From: an uncultured Clostridia bacterium
GTDB taxonomy: Bacteria; Bacillota; Clostridia; TANB77; CAG-508
DNA: 15,024 nt
NCBI GenBank assembly: GCA_934167225.1
Contig: CAKPLD010000026.1
Location: forward strand, 1-15,024
Direction: 5' to 3'
Made by a program: the position numbers and the translations under genes. The notes under the pieces were generated by a model, which saw only the letters and a program-made list of their open reading frames with translations, searched no databases and was not told the DNA's origin. Positions 6,728-13,387 of this stretch are shown here, piece after piece. The first letter of the stretch is position 1. Every line of letters begins with the position of its first letter.

Positions 6728-7438
6728 CTACTTCCTCTCTAATTTTGTTTTCCATTTTTCAATTGTTTTGATACTTGTATATTCTGATTTTCCTATTACG
6801 ATATGATCTATTAGCTCTATCCCTAATATTTTTGCCGATGTCTCTAACTTTTTTGTTACTTCATAATCTTGGTTACTTGGTGTTGAGTTTCCACTTGGAT
6901 GATTATGCACTAATATTATTTTTGGTACATTTTCTCTTACTGCTTCTGTTAAAATATCTTTCATTCCTATGGTTACGAAGTTATTTCCTCCAATGGCAAT
7001 GTCTTTTATTTTTAAAATGTTATTTTTGTTGTTTAATAGTATTATCTTGGCTATTTCTCTTTTTTCATATTGCATTTCGTTCATTAGTATTTTGACTATG
7101 TCATTTGGTTCTTTTACTTGAGTGTTTTTATAGTTTGATGGACTGTTCATTCTATTTGCAAGCTCACATATTGCTTTTAATTGAAGGGCTTTTACTCTTC
7201 CCATTCCTTTTATTTTTGTTATTTCTTCTATGCTTAAATCTCTTAAAAATGATAAGTTTGTTTTATCATACATTTCGTTTAAATTTAAAATTTGTCTTGC
7301 TATATCAACACTTGTATTTTCTTTTGTGCCTGTTTTTATTATTATTGCTAGTAATTCTGCATTACTTAAACTTTTTTCTCCATACAATTCTAATTTTTCG
7401 TATGGCCTTTCGCTTTGCGGTAATTCTTTTATTGTCAA
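6728..7438 (-). CDS. radC: RadC family JAB-domain protein
   Basis: This is a 236-residue protein of normal family length. Residues 1-90 contain a helix-hairpin-helix region (IEEITKIKGMGRVKALQLKAI). Residues 110-236 form the JAB/MPN metalloprotease-like domain, with the metal-binding motif at His178, His180, Ser188 and Asp191 (HNHPSGNSTPSNQD). The family was named for DNA repair, but that role has been withdrawn in E. coli and the substrate is unknown. The start is TTG at 7438 with AAAGGA 7 bases upstream. The next in-frame ATG would remove a quarter of the protein. radC lying directly before mreB is a common Firmicute arrangement. Confidence 0.93.
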   Translation of the reverse strand: MTIKELPQSERPYEKLELYGEKSLSNAELLAIIIKTGTKENTSVDIARQILNLNEMYDKTNLSFLRDLSIEEITKIKGMGRVKALQLKAICELANRMNSPSNYKNTQVKEPNDIVKILMNEMQYEKREIAKIILLNNKNNILKIKDIAIGGNNFVTIGMKDILTEAVRENVPKIILVHNHPSGNSTPSNQDYEVTKKLETSAKILGIELIDHIVIGKSEYTSIKTIEKWKTKLERK

Positions 7439-7468
7439 TTTTTTTCCTTTCCGCCCCTTACCTCTTTA

Positions 7469-7726
7469 TTACATTTTTCTGTATATAAAAATTGCTAATG
7501 CCATTCCTATTATACTTGCTATATTTATTTTTATTGTGAATGCAAATGTTAAACTTAGTATGCTTAAATCTAATACAAATGGACTTTCTAATCCAAATTC
7601 TTGTCCAAATGATAACCACCATAGTCCGTTTACATTTGAGGCTAAATTTCCCAATAGCCCTCCTATTACTAATCCACTTAGTATAAATATTAATAGTATC
7701 CAAAAACTTTTATCTTTTGCTGCCAT
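7469..7726 (-). CDS. DUF4321 family small membrane protein
   Basis: The protein has 85 residues, ATG at 7726, and a strong AAAGGAGG 5 bases upstream. Two membrane segments are visible, at about 8-27 and 53-80. The loop between them holds a glycine-rich and Trp-Trp stretch (GLLGNLASNVNGLWWLS) and FGLESPFVLDLSIL. This matches the DUF4321 family as I know it, found at the start of clostridial radC-mre clusters. The function is unknown; its position suggests a role near the elongasome. It is the first gene after the operon promoter, 30 bp before radC. Confidence 0.85.
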   Translation of the reverse strand: MAAKDKSFWILLIFILSGLVIGGLLGNLASNVNGLWWLSFGQEFGLESPFVLDLSILSLTFAFTIKINIASIIGMALAIFIYRKM

Positions 7727-7777
7727 TTTTTCCTCCTTTAAATTCCTTACGGATTTTTGCGTTTATAAGACTTTTAT

Positions 7778-7806
7778 ATTATATATTCATTTTACATTTT
7801 TTTCAA
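7778..7806 (-). promoter_or_regulatory. Promoter of the DUF4321-radC-mreBCD-mrdA-minC operon
   Basis: On the minus strand there is TTGAAA (7801-7806), a 17-bp spacer and a perfect TATAAT (7778-7783), about 50 bases upstream of the DUF4321 start. All downstream genes are closely spaced with no terminator seen, so one transcript of about 6.2 kb is likely. Confidence 0.8.
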
Positions 7807-7836
7807 GCAAATTGTAGATTTTTTTTATTTTTTGTG

Positions 7837-7844
7837 TTACAGTT
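7837..7844. repeat. Target-site duplication, left copy
   Basis: TTACAGTT sits immediately left of the element's terminal repeat and is identical to 7934-7941. Confidence 0.75.
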
Positions 7845-7933
7845 GTTACTATTCACAACTTTAAAATTGTAGAGTAGGTTCAAATTAATAATTATTCTAA
7901 TTCGAACCGGTTTTAATAACTGTGAATTGTAAC
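7845..7933. mobile_element. MITE-like palindromic element, 89 bp
   Basis: The ends are inverted repeats: GTTACTATTCACA on the left pairs with TGTGAATTGTAAC on the right, 12 of 13. An inner inverted pair (GGTTCAAATTA with TAATTCGAACC, 10 of 11) surrounds a 10-base loop, so nearly the whole element can fold. It is flanked by an exact 8-bp direct repeat, TTACAGTT. It has no coding capacity. A second, partial copy lies at 25-76. These are the hallmarks of a non-autonomous miniature transposon moved in trans by a transposase that makes 8-bp duplications; which family cannot be told from this window. It lies between two divergent promoters. Confidence 0.75.
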
Positions 7934-7941
7934 TTACAGTT
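7934..7941. repeat. Target-site duplication, right copy
   Basis: TTACAGTT sits immediately right of the element and is identical to 7837-7844. An exact 8-base match abutting both ends is unlikely by chance, even in A+T-rich DNA. Confidence 0.75.
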
Positions 7942-7956
7942 ACCATAAATTAACGC

Positions 7957-7985
7957 TTTAAATATTTTATTTTTCGTAGTATAAT
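7957..7985 (+). promoter_or_regulatory. Probable mecA promoter
   Basis: A perfect TATAAT (7980-7985) lies 17 bp after TTTAAA (7957-7962), a four-of-six match to the -35 consensus. The start codon is about 60 bases downstream. The promoter lies just outside the right edge of the MITE-like element. Confidence 0.6.
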
Positions 7986-8046
7986 ATTTTTAGGTGTCAT
8001 ATTTACGTATTACAACATATAATTGTTAGGAGGATATTCTTAAGTT

Positions 8047-8676
8047 ATGAAAATTGAAAAGCTTACAGATAACAAAATTAGAATTATTATAGATTTGGAT
8101 GAATTATCCGAAAAAAATATTGATGTACATAATTTAGCTGGAAATACCGAAAAAACACATTCTTTTTTTCAGTCTATTCTTACAGAAGCTGAAAAGCAAG
8201 TTGGTTTTAAGGTTCAAAACTGCAAATTACTTGTAGAGGCCTTTTCCACATCTGATGGATATATTGTTTTCACACTCACTAAATATCAAAATGAAAAGAG
8301 CCATAATCAATCCGAAAAAAAAGTTAAATATAAAAGAAAAATACCATGCAATTCTTATAAAAATGCCATTTATAAGTTTAATAATTTTGATGAATTTTGT
8401 AATTTTTGCACATTTTGCCATTCATCAAAATTAGGAGCACTTAAAGGTTTTGCCAAAAATATTTCATTATATGTATATAAAGATTTTTATTATTTAATTT
8501 TTACCAATATTAATATTGAATATAAATATAACAATTTATTTTATACATCAATTTCCGAATTTTCTAATTTAATTAGTAATTCTATGCTTTTAAAAAGCAA
8601 ATTGATGGAACACGGAAAAGTAATTTTTAAAACAAATGCTATTGGAAATGGCATTAAGTATTTTGTAAATATTTAA
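8047..8676 (+). CDS. mecA: MecA-type adaptor protein for ClpC
   Basis: MecA proteins deliver substrates to the ClpC-ClpP protease and help assemble ClpC; in Bacillus they control competence. This copy has 209 residues. Residues 1-80 match the N-terminal substrate-binding domain layout (MKIEKLTDNKIRIIIDLDEL, then a helix, then an FTLTK strand end). A Lys/Asn/Ser linker spans about 80-105. Residues 106-209 resemble the C-terminal ClpC-binding domain, with the LYVYKDFYYLIF strand pair. The C-terminal domain is divergent and rich in Phe, Tyr, Asn and Cys (FCNFCTFCH), so the identification rests mainly on the first 80 residues. GGAGG lies about 12 bases before the ATG. There is no clear terminator after it, so it may be co-transcribed with the next gene. 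Confidence 0.8.
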   Translation: MKIEKLTDNKIRIIIDLDELSEKNIDVHNLAGNTEKTHSFFQSILTEAEKQVGFKVQNCKLLVEAFSTSDGYIVFTLTKYQNEKSHNQSEKKVKYKRKIPCNSYKNAIYKFNNFDEFCNFCTFCHSSKLGALKGFAKNISLYVYKDFYYLIFTNINIEYKYNNLFYTSISEFSNLISNSMLLKSKLMEHGKVIFKTNAIGNGIKYFVNI

Positions 8677-8749
8677 TGAAATTTATGGTATTTTTTATAT
8701 TTATATGATATTATATACATGCTATAAAAAAATAAAAGGAGGTGAGTTT

Positions 8750-9430
8750 ATGGATTTTGATGATTCAAATGCAATTCGCACAATGGATACTAATTCTGTA
8801 CTTACTAACACTTTCTTTAGAATGTTCTTAGGCTTAATTGCAAGTGCTGTTACAGCCATATATGCCTATTATTCTGGGATGTATATGCAAATGATTATAA
8901 ATGGAACCTTTTATGGTTTAGCTATTGCAGAAGTTGTAGTTGTAATTTTATTTTCACTCTTCTTTACAAAAGCTTCTCCAACAGTTGTTACTATTATGTT
9001 TTTTGGGTATGCATTTTTAAATGGATTTACATTATCTGTTATATTTGCAGCTTATGAATTAACCTCAATTGGTTATGCATTTGCCGCAACAGCTGGTATG
9101 TTTGGCATACTTTCTTATATTGGATATAAAACAGATAAAGACATTTCAAACTGGGGTACAATTCTTACTGTAGCACTTATTGTTGGCCTTATTTTGACAA
9201 TTATTAATTTTTTTGTCGGAAGCTCTATGCTTGATATAGCATTAGATTGGGCAATGTTATTTATATTCTTTGGGTTAACTATTTACGATATGAACAAAAT
9301 TACAGAAATGCACAATTTAGGCTTCTGTGATGATGAAAAATTATATGTATATGGAGCCATGGAATTATATTTAGACTTTATTAATATATTCTTAAGAATT
9401 TTAGCCTTATTTGGAAAACGTAAAGATTAA
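8750..9430 (+). CDS. Bax inhibitor-1 family membrane protein (YetJ/YccA-like)
   Basis: This is a 226-residue polytopic protein with about seven membrane segments. Members of this family, such as Bacillus YetJ, act as pH-sensitive calcium leak channels; the bacterial role is otherwise unclear. I chose the ATG at 8750 because AAAGGAGGTG sits 6 bases upstream. A longer frame from 8705 adds 15 residues that include the ribosome binding site. Family signs are the acidic-loop motif IYDMNKI late in the protein and the final helix ALELYLDFINIFLRIL type segment with its buried Asp. Here the segment reads AMELYLDFINIFLRILALFG. The 73 bp after mecA hold only weak promoter-like sequence (TATAAA at 8723 with TTTATA 17 bp upstream). 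Transcription ends at the hairpin directly after the stop. Confidence 0.92.
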   Translation: MDFDDSNAIRTMDTNSVLTNTFFRMFLGLIASAVTAIYAYYSGMYMQMIINGTFYGLAIAEVVVVILFSLFFTKASPTVVTIMFFGYAFLNGFTLSVIFAAYELTSIGYAFAATAGMFGILSYIGYKTDKDISNWGTILTVALIVGLILTIINFFVGSSMLDIALDWAMLFIFFGLTIYDMNKITEMHNLGFCDDEKLYVYGAMELYLDFINIFLRILALFGKRKD

Positions 9431-9431
9431 A

Positions 9432-9465
9432 AAAATGGTTAGTATTTAAACTAACCATTTTTATT
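9432..9465. terminator. Bidirectional terminator between convergent genes
   Basis: A nine-base stem ATGGTTAGT (9435-9443), loop ATTTAA, and ACTAACCAT (9450-9458) is bordered by an A-run on the left and a T-run on the right. It therefore gives a U-tract in both directions. It lies between the BI-1 stop (9430) and the YhgE stop (9467), fitting termination of both transcripts. Confidence 0.85.
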
Positions 9466-9466
9466 T

Positions 9467-11728
9467 TTAAGCATTTTCTTTATTTGCACATTTTCTATCA
9501 TTTATCAAATCTACCATAGATGTAATAAACATTGTAACTGCAATAATTCCAATTAATATTCCTATATACATTCCTTTGAAGTTTGCTTCAGTTGGAACTA
9601 AGATTTCTCTTAGTAATTTTATAGAATATGTCATAGGTAAATATGCAGAAACTGCTTGGAATCCTTTATCAATTGTTTCAATTGGGAATGTTCCTCCTGC
9701 TGCTGCTAATTGTAAAACTAATATAATAAGTGCTAAGAATTTTCCTATATCTCCGAAATTACGTATTAAGAATTGAATTATACTCATAAATGTAATTCCT
9801 ATCAAAATGCTTGCTCCGTAGTATAAAGCCATGTTTTGTATTTCATATCCTAGACCTGCTTTTAAAAGTATTCCTGTAATTAATCCTTCAACTGCTCCAA
9901 GTCCTAAATAAATAATATTTTGTAATATTTTATTTTTTGCATTCATTCCAAATATTCCAAATCTTTCATCATGGTCATAATATAATACCACATATGCCAT
10001 TAATGCTCCAACCCATAATCCTATACATAAAAATAGTGGTGTAAATGCTATACCATATGAATCTACTTTTCCATATTCTTCTGTTTTAAATTCTACTGGG
10101 TCTTCTCCAAATTCGTCAATACCATCTAATGTTTTTAATTGTTCTTTCGTATCTTCCATTCCTTCATCTATAGATGTTTTGAATGTTTGAACCCCTGATA
10201 CTAGTTGGCTACTTCCTTCATAGGCTGTTTCTGTTCCATCATTTAATGTTCCTAATGCATTATCTACTGTTTTTGAACTTGAGTTTAATTTTTCAAGTCC
10301 TGTTTCTAAGCTACTACTTCCATCTGATAATTTGTTTGTTCCGCTTTGTAATGTGCTTATTCCTTGGTTTAATGATGTTGTTCCCTGCTTTACTTGTGAT
10401 AAAGCTGTTTTTAAACTTTGTATTCCATTTGTTAAACTTCCTAAACCTGATGTTCCGCTAACTAAACTTTGCGTTCCTTTATATAAATTGTTTGCTCCTT
10501 GTTTTAAGGCTGTTCCTGATGTTTTTAAACTACTAGCTCCATTTGTTAACTGATCATTATATTTAGATATTTCTTTCGTTCCTGCTTGCAATTGTTTTCC
10601 ACTTGCTTCTAAATAGTTAAATGCTTTTACTCCATTTATTTGGTAATCTAACACTGCTTGTGCTTGTGTAGCTAAATATTGTACTTTTGGATCTGTTGAT
10701 GTTTGACCATATGCTGATAGTCCTTCTAATATTGCTTTTGTTTTTTCATTTAATGTAGATACTCCACTTACATAAGCATTTGTTCCTTCTAATATTTTTT
10801 TGTTACTTGTTACATAGTTTGTTGTTCCATCTGCTAATGATTCTGCTCCTTCTACATATTGTGAAACTCCTTGGTTTAATGATTGTGCACCATTATTTAA
10901 GTCGTTTGCTCCATTTGCTAATGCCGTTATTCCTTGGCTTCCTTGTGTTGATAATTCATCTGCGCCTTGATTTATTTTTGTAATTGCATCATCTAAAGTT
11001 TTTCCACCATTTTTTAATGTGTCTACCCCATTTGATACTTGTGATATCCCGTTATTTAAGCTTTCGCTTCCATTGTAAGCTGATTCTACTCCGTTATCAA
11101 ATTCTTTATAGCTATTGCTTAATGTACTTGTTCCGTCATTTATTTGTTTAATACCATCATTTAAGCTTTCCGATCCATTTAATACCTGGTCTGCTCCGTT
11201 GCTTATTTCTTGTAAGCTATCTGGTACTTCGTTTAATTTGCTTGCTAATTTTGATATTATTTCTTTGTCTACTTTCGATTGTAAACTTAATTCTATTGTT
11301 TTTACTGCACTATTTACTATTTGTGTTGCTAAATAGTTTGTTGCTTGGTTTGGGCTATATGTTATTTGTGCTATTTGTTTATCTTCTGTTTCAGCACTTT
11401 CTAGGCATTCGGTAAAGTTTTCTGGAATTTCTATTGTTGCATAATATGTTCCTTTTTTCATTCCTTCTTCTGCGTTGTCTTTGCTTACTTCGCAAATATT
11501 AAATGTGTCACTATCTTTTAAGCTTTGCACAAATTCATCGCCTTGTTTTTTGTCATCTTTTCCTTTATCCAAATTTACAACTGCTATTTTCATATCGCTT
11601 AGGTTTCCATATGGATTCCAATACGATTTTAAATAGAAGAAACTGTAAATTAGCGGAATTAACATAACGACAATGAAAATAATTGCTTTGAAACCATTGG
11701 TTTCTTTGAGTTTTTTCATTTTTTTCAT
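9467..11728 (-). CDS. yhgE: YhgE/Pip family membrane protein with long extracytoplasmic repeat domain
   Basis: This is a 753-residue protein. One membrane segment at about 13-33 is followed by the family hallmark WNPYGNLSDMKIAVVNLDKG. A long extracytoplasmic region spans about 160-540. It is built of many LxxGxxxLxxG-type near-heptad repeats (NGxxxLNxGxxxL), presumably a long helical rod. The C-terminal part (about 555-745) has five membrane segments of ABC-2 permease type, with AAAGGTFPIE in the loop. Relatives include Bacillus YhgE, the lactococcal phage infection protein Pip, the SPP1 receptor YueB and EsaA of type VII secretion, so surface exposure and phage reception are known themes. 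The substrate here is unknown. The ATG at 11728 overlaps the TetR stop (ATGA), so translation is coupled and expression follows the TetR promoter. Confidence 0.9.
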   Translation of the reverse strand: MKKMKKLKETNGFKAIIFIVVMLIPLIYSFFYLKSYWNPYGNLSDMKIAVVNLDKGKDDKKQGDEFVQSLKDSDTFNICEVSKDNAEEGMKKGTYYATIEIPENFTECLESAETEDKQIAQITYSPNQATNYLATQIVNSAVKTIELSLQSKVDKEIISKLASKLNEVPDSLQEISNGADQVLNGSESLNDGIKQINDGTSTLSNSYKEFDNGVESAYNGSESLNNGISQVSNGVDTLKNGGKTLDDAITKINQGADELSTQGSQGITALANGANDLNNGAQSLNQGVSQYVEGAESLADGTTNYVTSNKKILEGTNAYVSGVSTLNEKTKAILEGLSAYGQTSTDPKVQYLATQAQAVLDYQINGVKAFNYLEASGKQLQAGTKEISKYNDQLTNGASSLKTSGTALKQGANNLYKGTQSLVSGTSGLGSLTNGIQSLKTALSQVKQGTTSLNQGISTLQSGTNKLSDGSSSLETGLEKLNSSSKTVDNALGTLNDGTETAYEGSSQLVSGVQTFKTSIDEGMEDTKEQLKTLDGIDEFGEDPVEFKTEEYGKVDSYGIAFTPLFLCIGLWVGALMAYVVLYYDHDERFGIFGMNAKNKILQNIIYLGLGAVEGLITGILLKAGLGYEIQNMALYYGASILIGITFMSIIQFLIRNFGDIGKFLALIILVLQLAAAGGTFPIETIDKGFQAVSAYLPMTYSIKLLREILVPTEANFKGMYIGILIGIIAVTMFITSMVDLINDRKCANKENA

Positions 11729-12303
11729 GTTTCTTTCTCTTCCTTTCTCAATCCTTTTTTTAATATCTCTGAAATCGTTTGGGCCAGTATTTGTTCATTT
11801 ATTTTCTTTTCTTTTGTGCTCCACTCGAAAATTAAAGCTATATACATTTTGTATATTAAAAACGTTGTTACTTCTATGTCTTTACATTCTATATAGCCTT
11901 TTTTCTGTGCTGTTTCTAGTTTGCCTCTGATGTAATTTTGCACTTTTTCATCAATTAAATTTAAGCTCTCTACTATTATTGGATTTTTTAACCATTCTGC
12001 TTCTTTTGCTATTATGTTTAAAAAGTCTTGATTTTTTCTGTATTGCAAAATTTCGTATATTGCCTGATTTACAGTTTCAAAAAAGTCCATTTTTTTTGCT
12101 TCTACATTTTCTACTATTTTTTCCATATTTTTTATTTCTTCTTGTATAAAGTATTGTAGTAGCTCTTCTTTACTTCCAAAGTACATATATATTGTTTTTT
12201 TTGTTACTCCTGCTTCTTTGGCTATTTCGTCCATTGATACTTTTTTGAATCCAAATTGATGAAAGAGCTTTCTTGCTGCTTCTATTATCTGGTCTCTTTT
12301 CAT
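11725..12303 (-). CDS. TetR/AcrR family transcriptional regulator (YhgD-like)
   Basis: This is a 192-residue repressor-type protein. The N-terminal helix-turn-helix domain spans about 1-45 (RDQIIEAARKLFHQFGFKKVSMDEIAKEAGVTKKTIYMYFGSKEELL), and the rest is the helical ligand-binding domain. I chose the ATG at 12303, which has AAAGGG 9 bases upstream. The alternative at 12312 would directly abut that site. The gene overlaps yhgE by four bases, the same pairing as yhgD-yhgE in Bacillus subtilis, so it probably controls yhgE. Its own promoter is overlapped by two palindromes (12356-12365 and 12377-12386) that are natural candidates for its operators, giving autoregulation. The inducing ligand cannot be told. 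Confidence 0.92.
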   Translation of the reverse strand: MKRDQIIEAARKLFHQFGFKKVSMDEIAKEAGVTKKTIYMYFGSKEELLQYFIQEEIKNMEKIVENVEAKKMDFFETVNQAIYEILQYRKNQDFLNIIAKEAEWLKNPIIVESLNLIDEKVQNYIRGKLETAQKKGYIECKDIEVTTFLIYKMYIALIFEWSTKEKKINEQILAQTISEILKKGLRKEEKET

Positions 12304-12355
12304 TTTTTTCATCCCTTTCTGTGGTTGATTTCTTTTTCTTTTGTGGTTACGTCTC

Positions 12356-12386
12356 TAGTATACTGTTTCGGTATTTTAGTATACTA
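12356..12386. promoter_or_regulatory. Twin palindromic operator candidates
   Basis: The ten-base palindrome TAGTATACTA at 12377-12386 is perfect. A nine-of-ten copy, TAGTATACTG, lies at 12356-12365. Their starts are exactly 21 bp apart, two helical turns, so two dimers would bind the same face. The first covers the -10 box and the second covers roughly +6 to +15 of the TetR transcript, which is ideal for repression. Confidence 0.65.
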
Positions 12387-12406
12387 TATTTATGTTGTTT
12401 TGTCAA
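12378..12406 (-). promoter_or_regulatory. Promoter of the TetR-yhgE operon
   Basis: On the minus strand there is a perfect TTGACA (12401-12406), a 17-bp spacer and TATACT (12378-12383). The -10 box lies inside one of the two palindromes. The leader to the chosen TetR start is about 68 bases. This is the best -35/spacer combination in the right half of the window, consistent with a strong promoter held by a repressor. Confidence 0.85.
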
Positions 12407-12415
12407 TAGGATAAC

Positions 12416-12449
12416 GTAAAAAAGCAAGCTTTTTTGCTTGCTTTTTTAC
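12416..12449 (-). terminator. Perfect 14-bp hairpin terminator after the ABC permease
   Basis: GTAAAAAAGCAAGC and its exact complement enclose a 6-base loop. On the minus strand the distal arm ends in a run of six T, typical of a terminator in which the A- and T-runs extend the stem. It overlaps the last codons and stop of the permease and lies 10 bp before the -35 box of the TetR promoter, separating the two transcription units. Confidence 0.8.
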
Positions 12450-13387
12450 ATATTTCGGTTTACATTTCTTCTAAGTACTATATAACTCATTAGCATTAAA
12501 ACTAAAGTCATAAATAAAATAACTAAAATAACATGAATCATATGATCTTGGGTAAATGTAAAATAATCTTCTGCATCTACCTTTATAAGTGGGTTTATAG
12601 TTTGTACCATATGTGTTAAATCATTTAAATTTGCACTTGTTCCTAATCCTTCTACAGACCATCTGCAAAGTACAAAATTAGATATAAAATCTGCTGTTCC
12701 TTCTAATTTAAATAGCATTCCTGAAAACAATAGTTGCGGAACAAGTATTAATGGTATTATCGACATTGCAATATTGGAATTTTTTACTATAGAAGATATA
12801 AATAATCCCAATGCGGCTGCTGATAATATTGATAAGAAACAGATAATTTGTACATCCCAGAAAGAATCTATTAATATATTATTAGGAGATTCTCCAACTA
12901 TTTTTTGGAATATTCCAACCATTAATGTTGCCTGTATAAATGCTAACAACCCTTGTACAATAAATTTTGAAAGTAGATATGTAGATAATTTTAAATCTGA
13001 CATATGCTCTTTTTGTAAAATAACCTTTTCTTTACATATTTCTTGTACAGAATTTAACAACCCTAACCAAATTGAGGCACATCCTAAAGAAAATAGCACC
13101 GCTTTTGTGTCGTCATATCCTTTATATAGTTGGTCATTCGTAACTGTTGTTAATAATAATCCTACTATTGGAGCTTGCGCAAATAATAATAGCATTTGCA
13201 TTATATCATTTGATATTAATCTCATATATCTAATAATAAGTGTAAATAATTGTTTAAAAAATGATTTTCTTTTATGTGGAATTCTATTTCCTTGTGGCTT
13301 TGGTACTTCGTATTTTTGTATAATTTCCTTTTCCTTATCTCCGATATATTTCTTCGAATTTTTGGTACCATTTATCCACATCTTCAC
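12446..13387 (-). CDS. ABC-2 type permease, probably the C-terminal part of an FHA-ABC exporter
   Basis: The frame encodes 313 residues. About 55 cytoplasmic residues come first, then roughly six membrane segments in the ABCG/ABC-2 style (IMQMLLLFAQAPIVGLLLT first, YIVLRR last). ABC-2 signs include LNSVQEICKEKVILQKEH after the second segment and QLLFSGMLFKLEG in the late extracytoplasmic loop. The frame can be opened by GTG at 13387 or ATG at 13381, but no ribosome binding site precedes either, and both lie inside the ATPase frame with a 53-bp overlap. Skipping one C at 13343 joins it to the ATPase frame as KFEEIY-GDKEKEIIQKY, giving one 786-residue half-transporter of the usual FHA-ATPase-permease order. 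I infer one protein, and record the permease separately because the plain reading frame is separate. Confidence 0.85.
   Translation of the reverse strand: MKMWINGTKNSKKYIGDKEKEIIQKYEVPKPQGNRIPHKRKSFFKQLFTLIIRYMRLISNDIMQMLLLFAQAPIVGLLLTTVTNDQLYKGYDDTKAVLFSLGCASIWLGLLNSVQEICKEKVILQKEHMSDLKLSTYLLSKFIVQGLLAFIQATLMVGIFQKIVGESPNNILIDSFWDVQIICFLSILSAAALGLFISSIVKNSNIAMSIIPLILVPQLLFSGMLFKLEGTADFISNFVLCRWSVEGLGTSANLNDLTHMVQTINPLIKVDAEDYFTFTQDHMIHVILVILFMTLVLMLMSYIVLRRNVNRNM

Larger units (their letters stand above)
7727..8046. other. Divergent intergenic region with two promoters and a MITE-like insert
   Basis: This 320-bp stretch without a gene separates the leftward shape operon from the rightward mecA gene. 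It contains the leftward promoter (7778-7806), the 89-bp palindromic element with flanking duplication (7837-7941), and the rightward promoter (7957-7985). Removing the element and one duplication would leave a divergent promoter region of about 220 bp. I see no riboswitch-like fold and no further coding frame. Confidence 0.75.

Noticed and set aside
6151..6771. 206-residue plus-strand frame opposite mreB and the end of radC
   Set aside because: It is antisense to strongly conserved mreB and radC, has no ribosome binding site, and its Ser/Pro/Ile-rich composition is what antisense reading of these codons produces.
7458..7703. 81-residue frame overlapping the DUF4321 gene
   Set aside because: It is an alternative frame of the same DNA with no ribosome binding site; the DUF4321 frame has a strong one and recognisable membrane segments.
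7845..7933. Riboswitch or structured leader RNA of mecA
   Set aside because: The element lies upstream of the mecA -10 box, so it is not transcribed from that promoter, and the flanking 8-bp duplications point to an insertion.
13355..13365. Explaining the ATPase-permease split by a miscounted A5 homopolymer
   Set aside because: Removing one A would also restore the frame (WYQNSKKYIGD), so it cannot be excluded. The CGG site matches the two mreD breaks exactly, so I prefer it.
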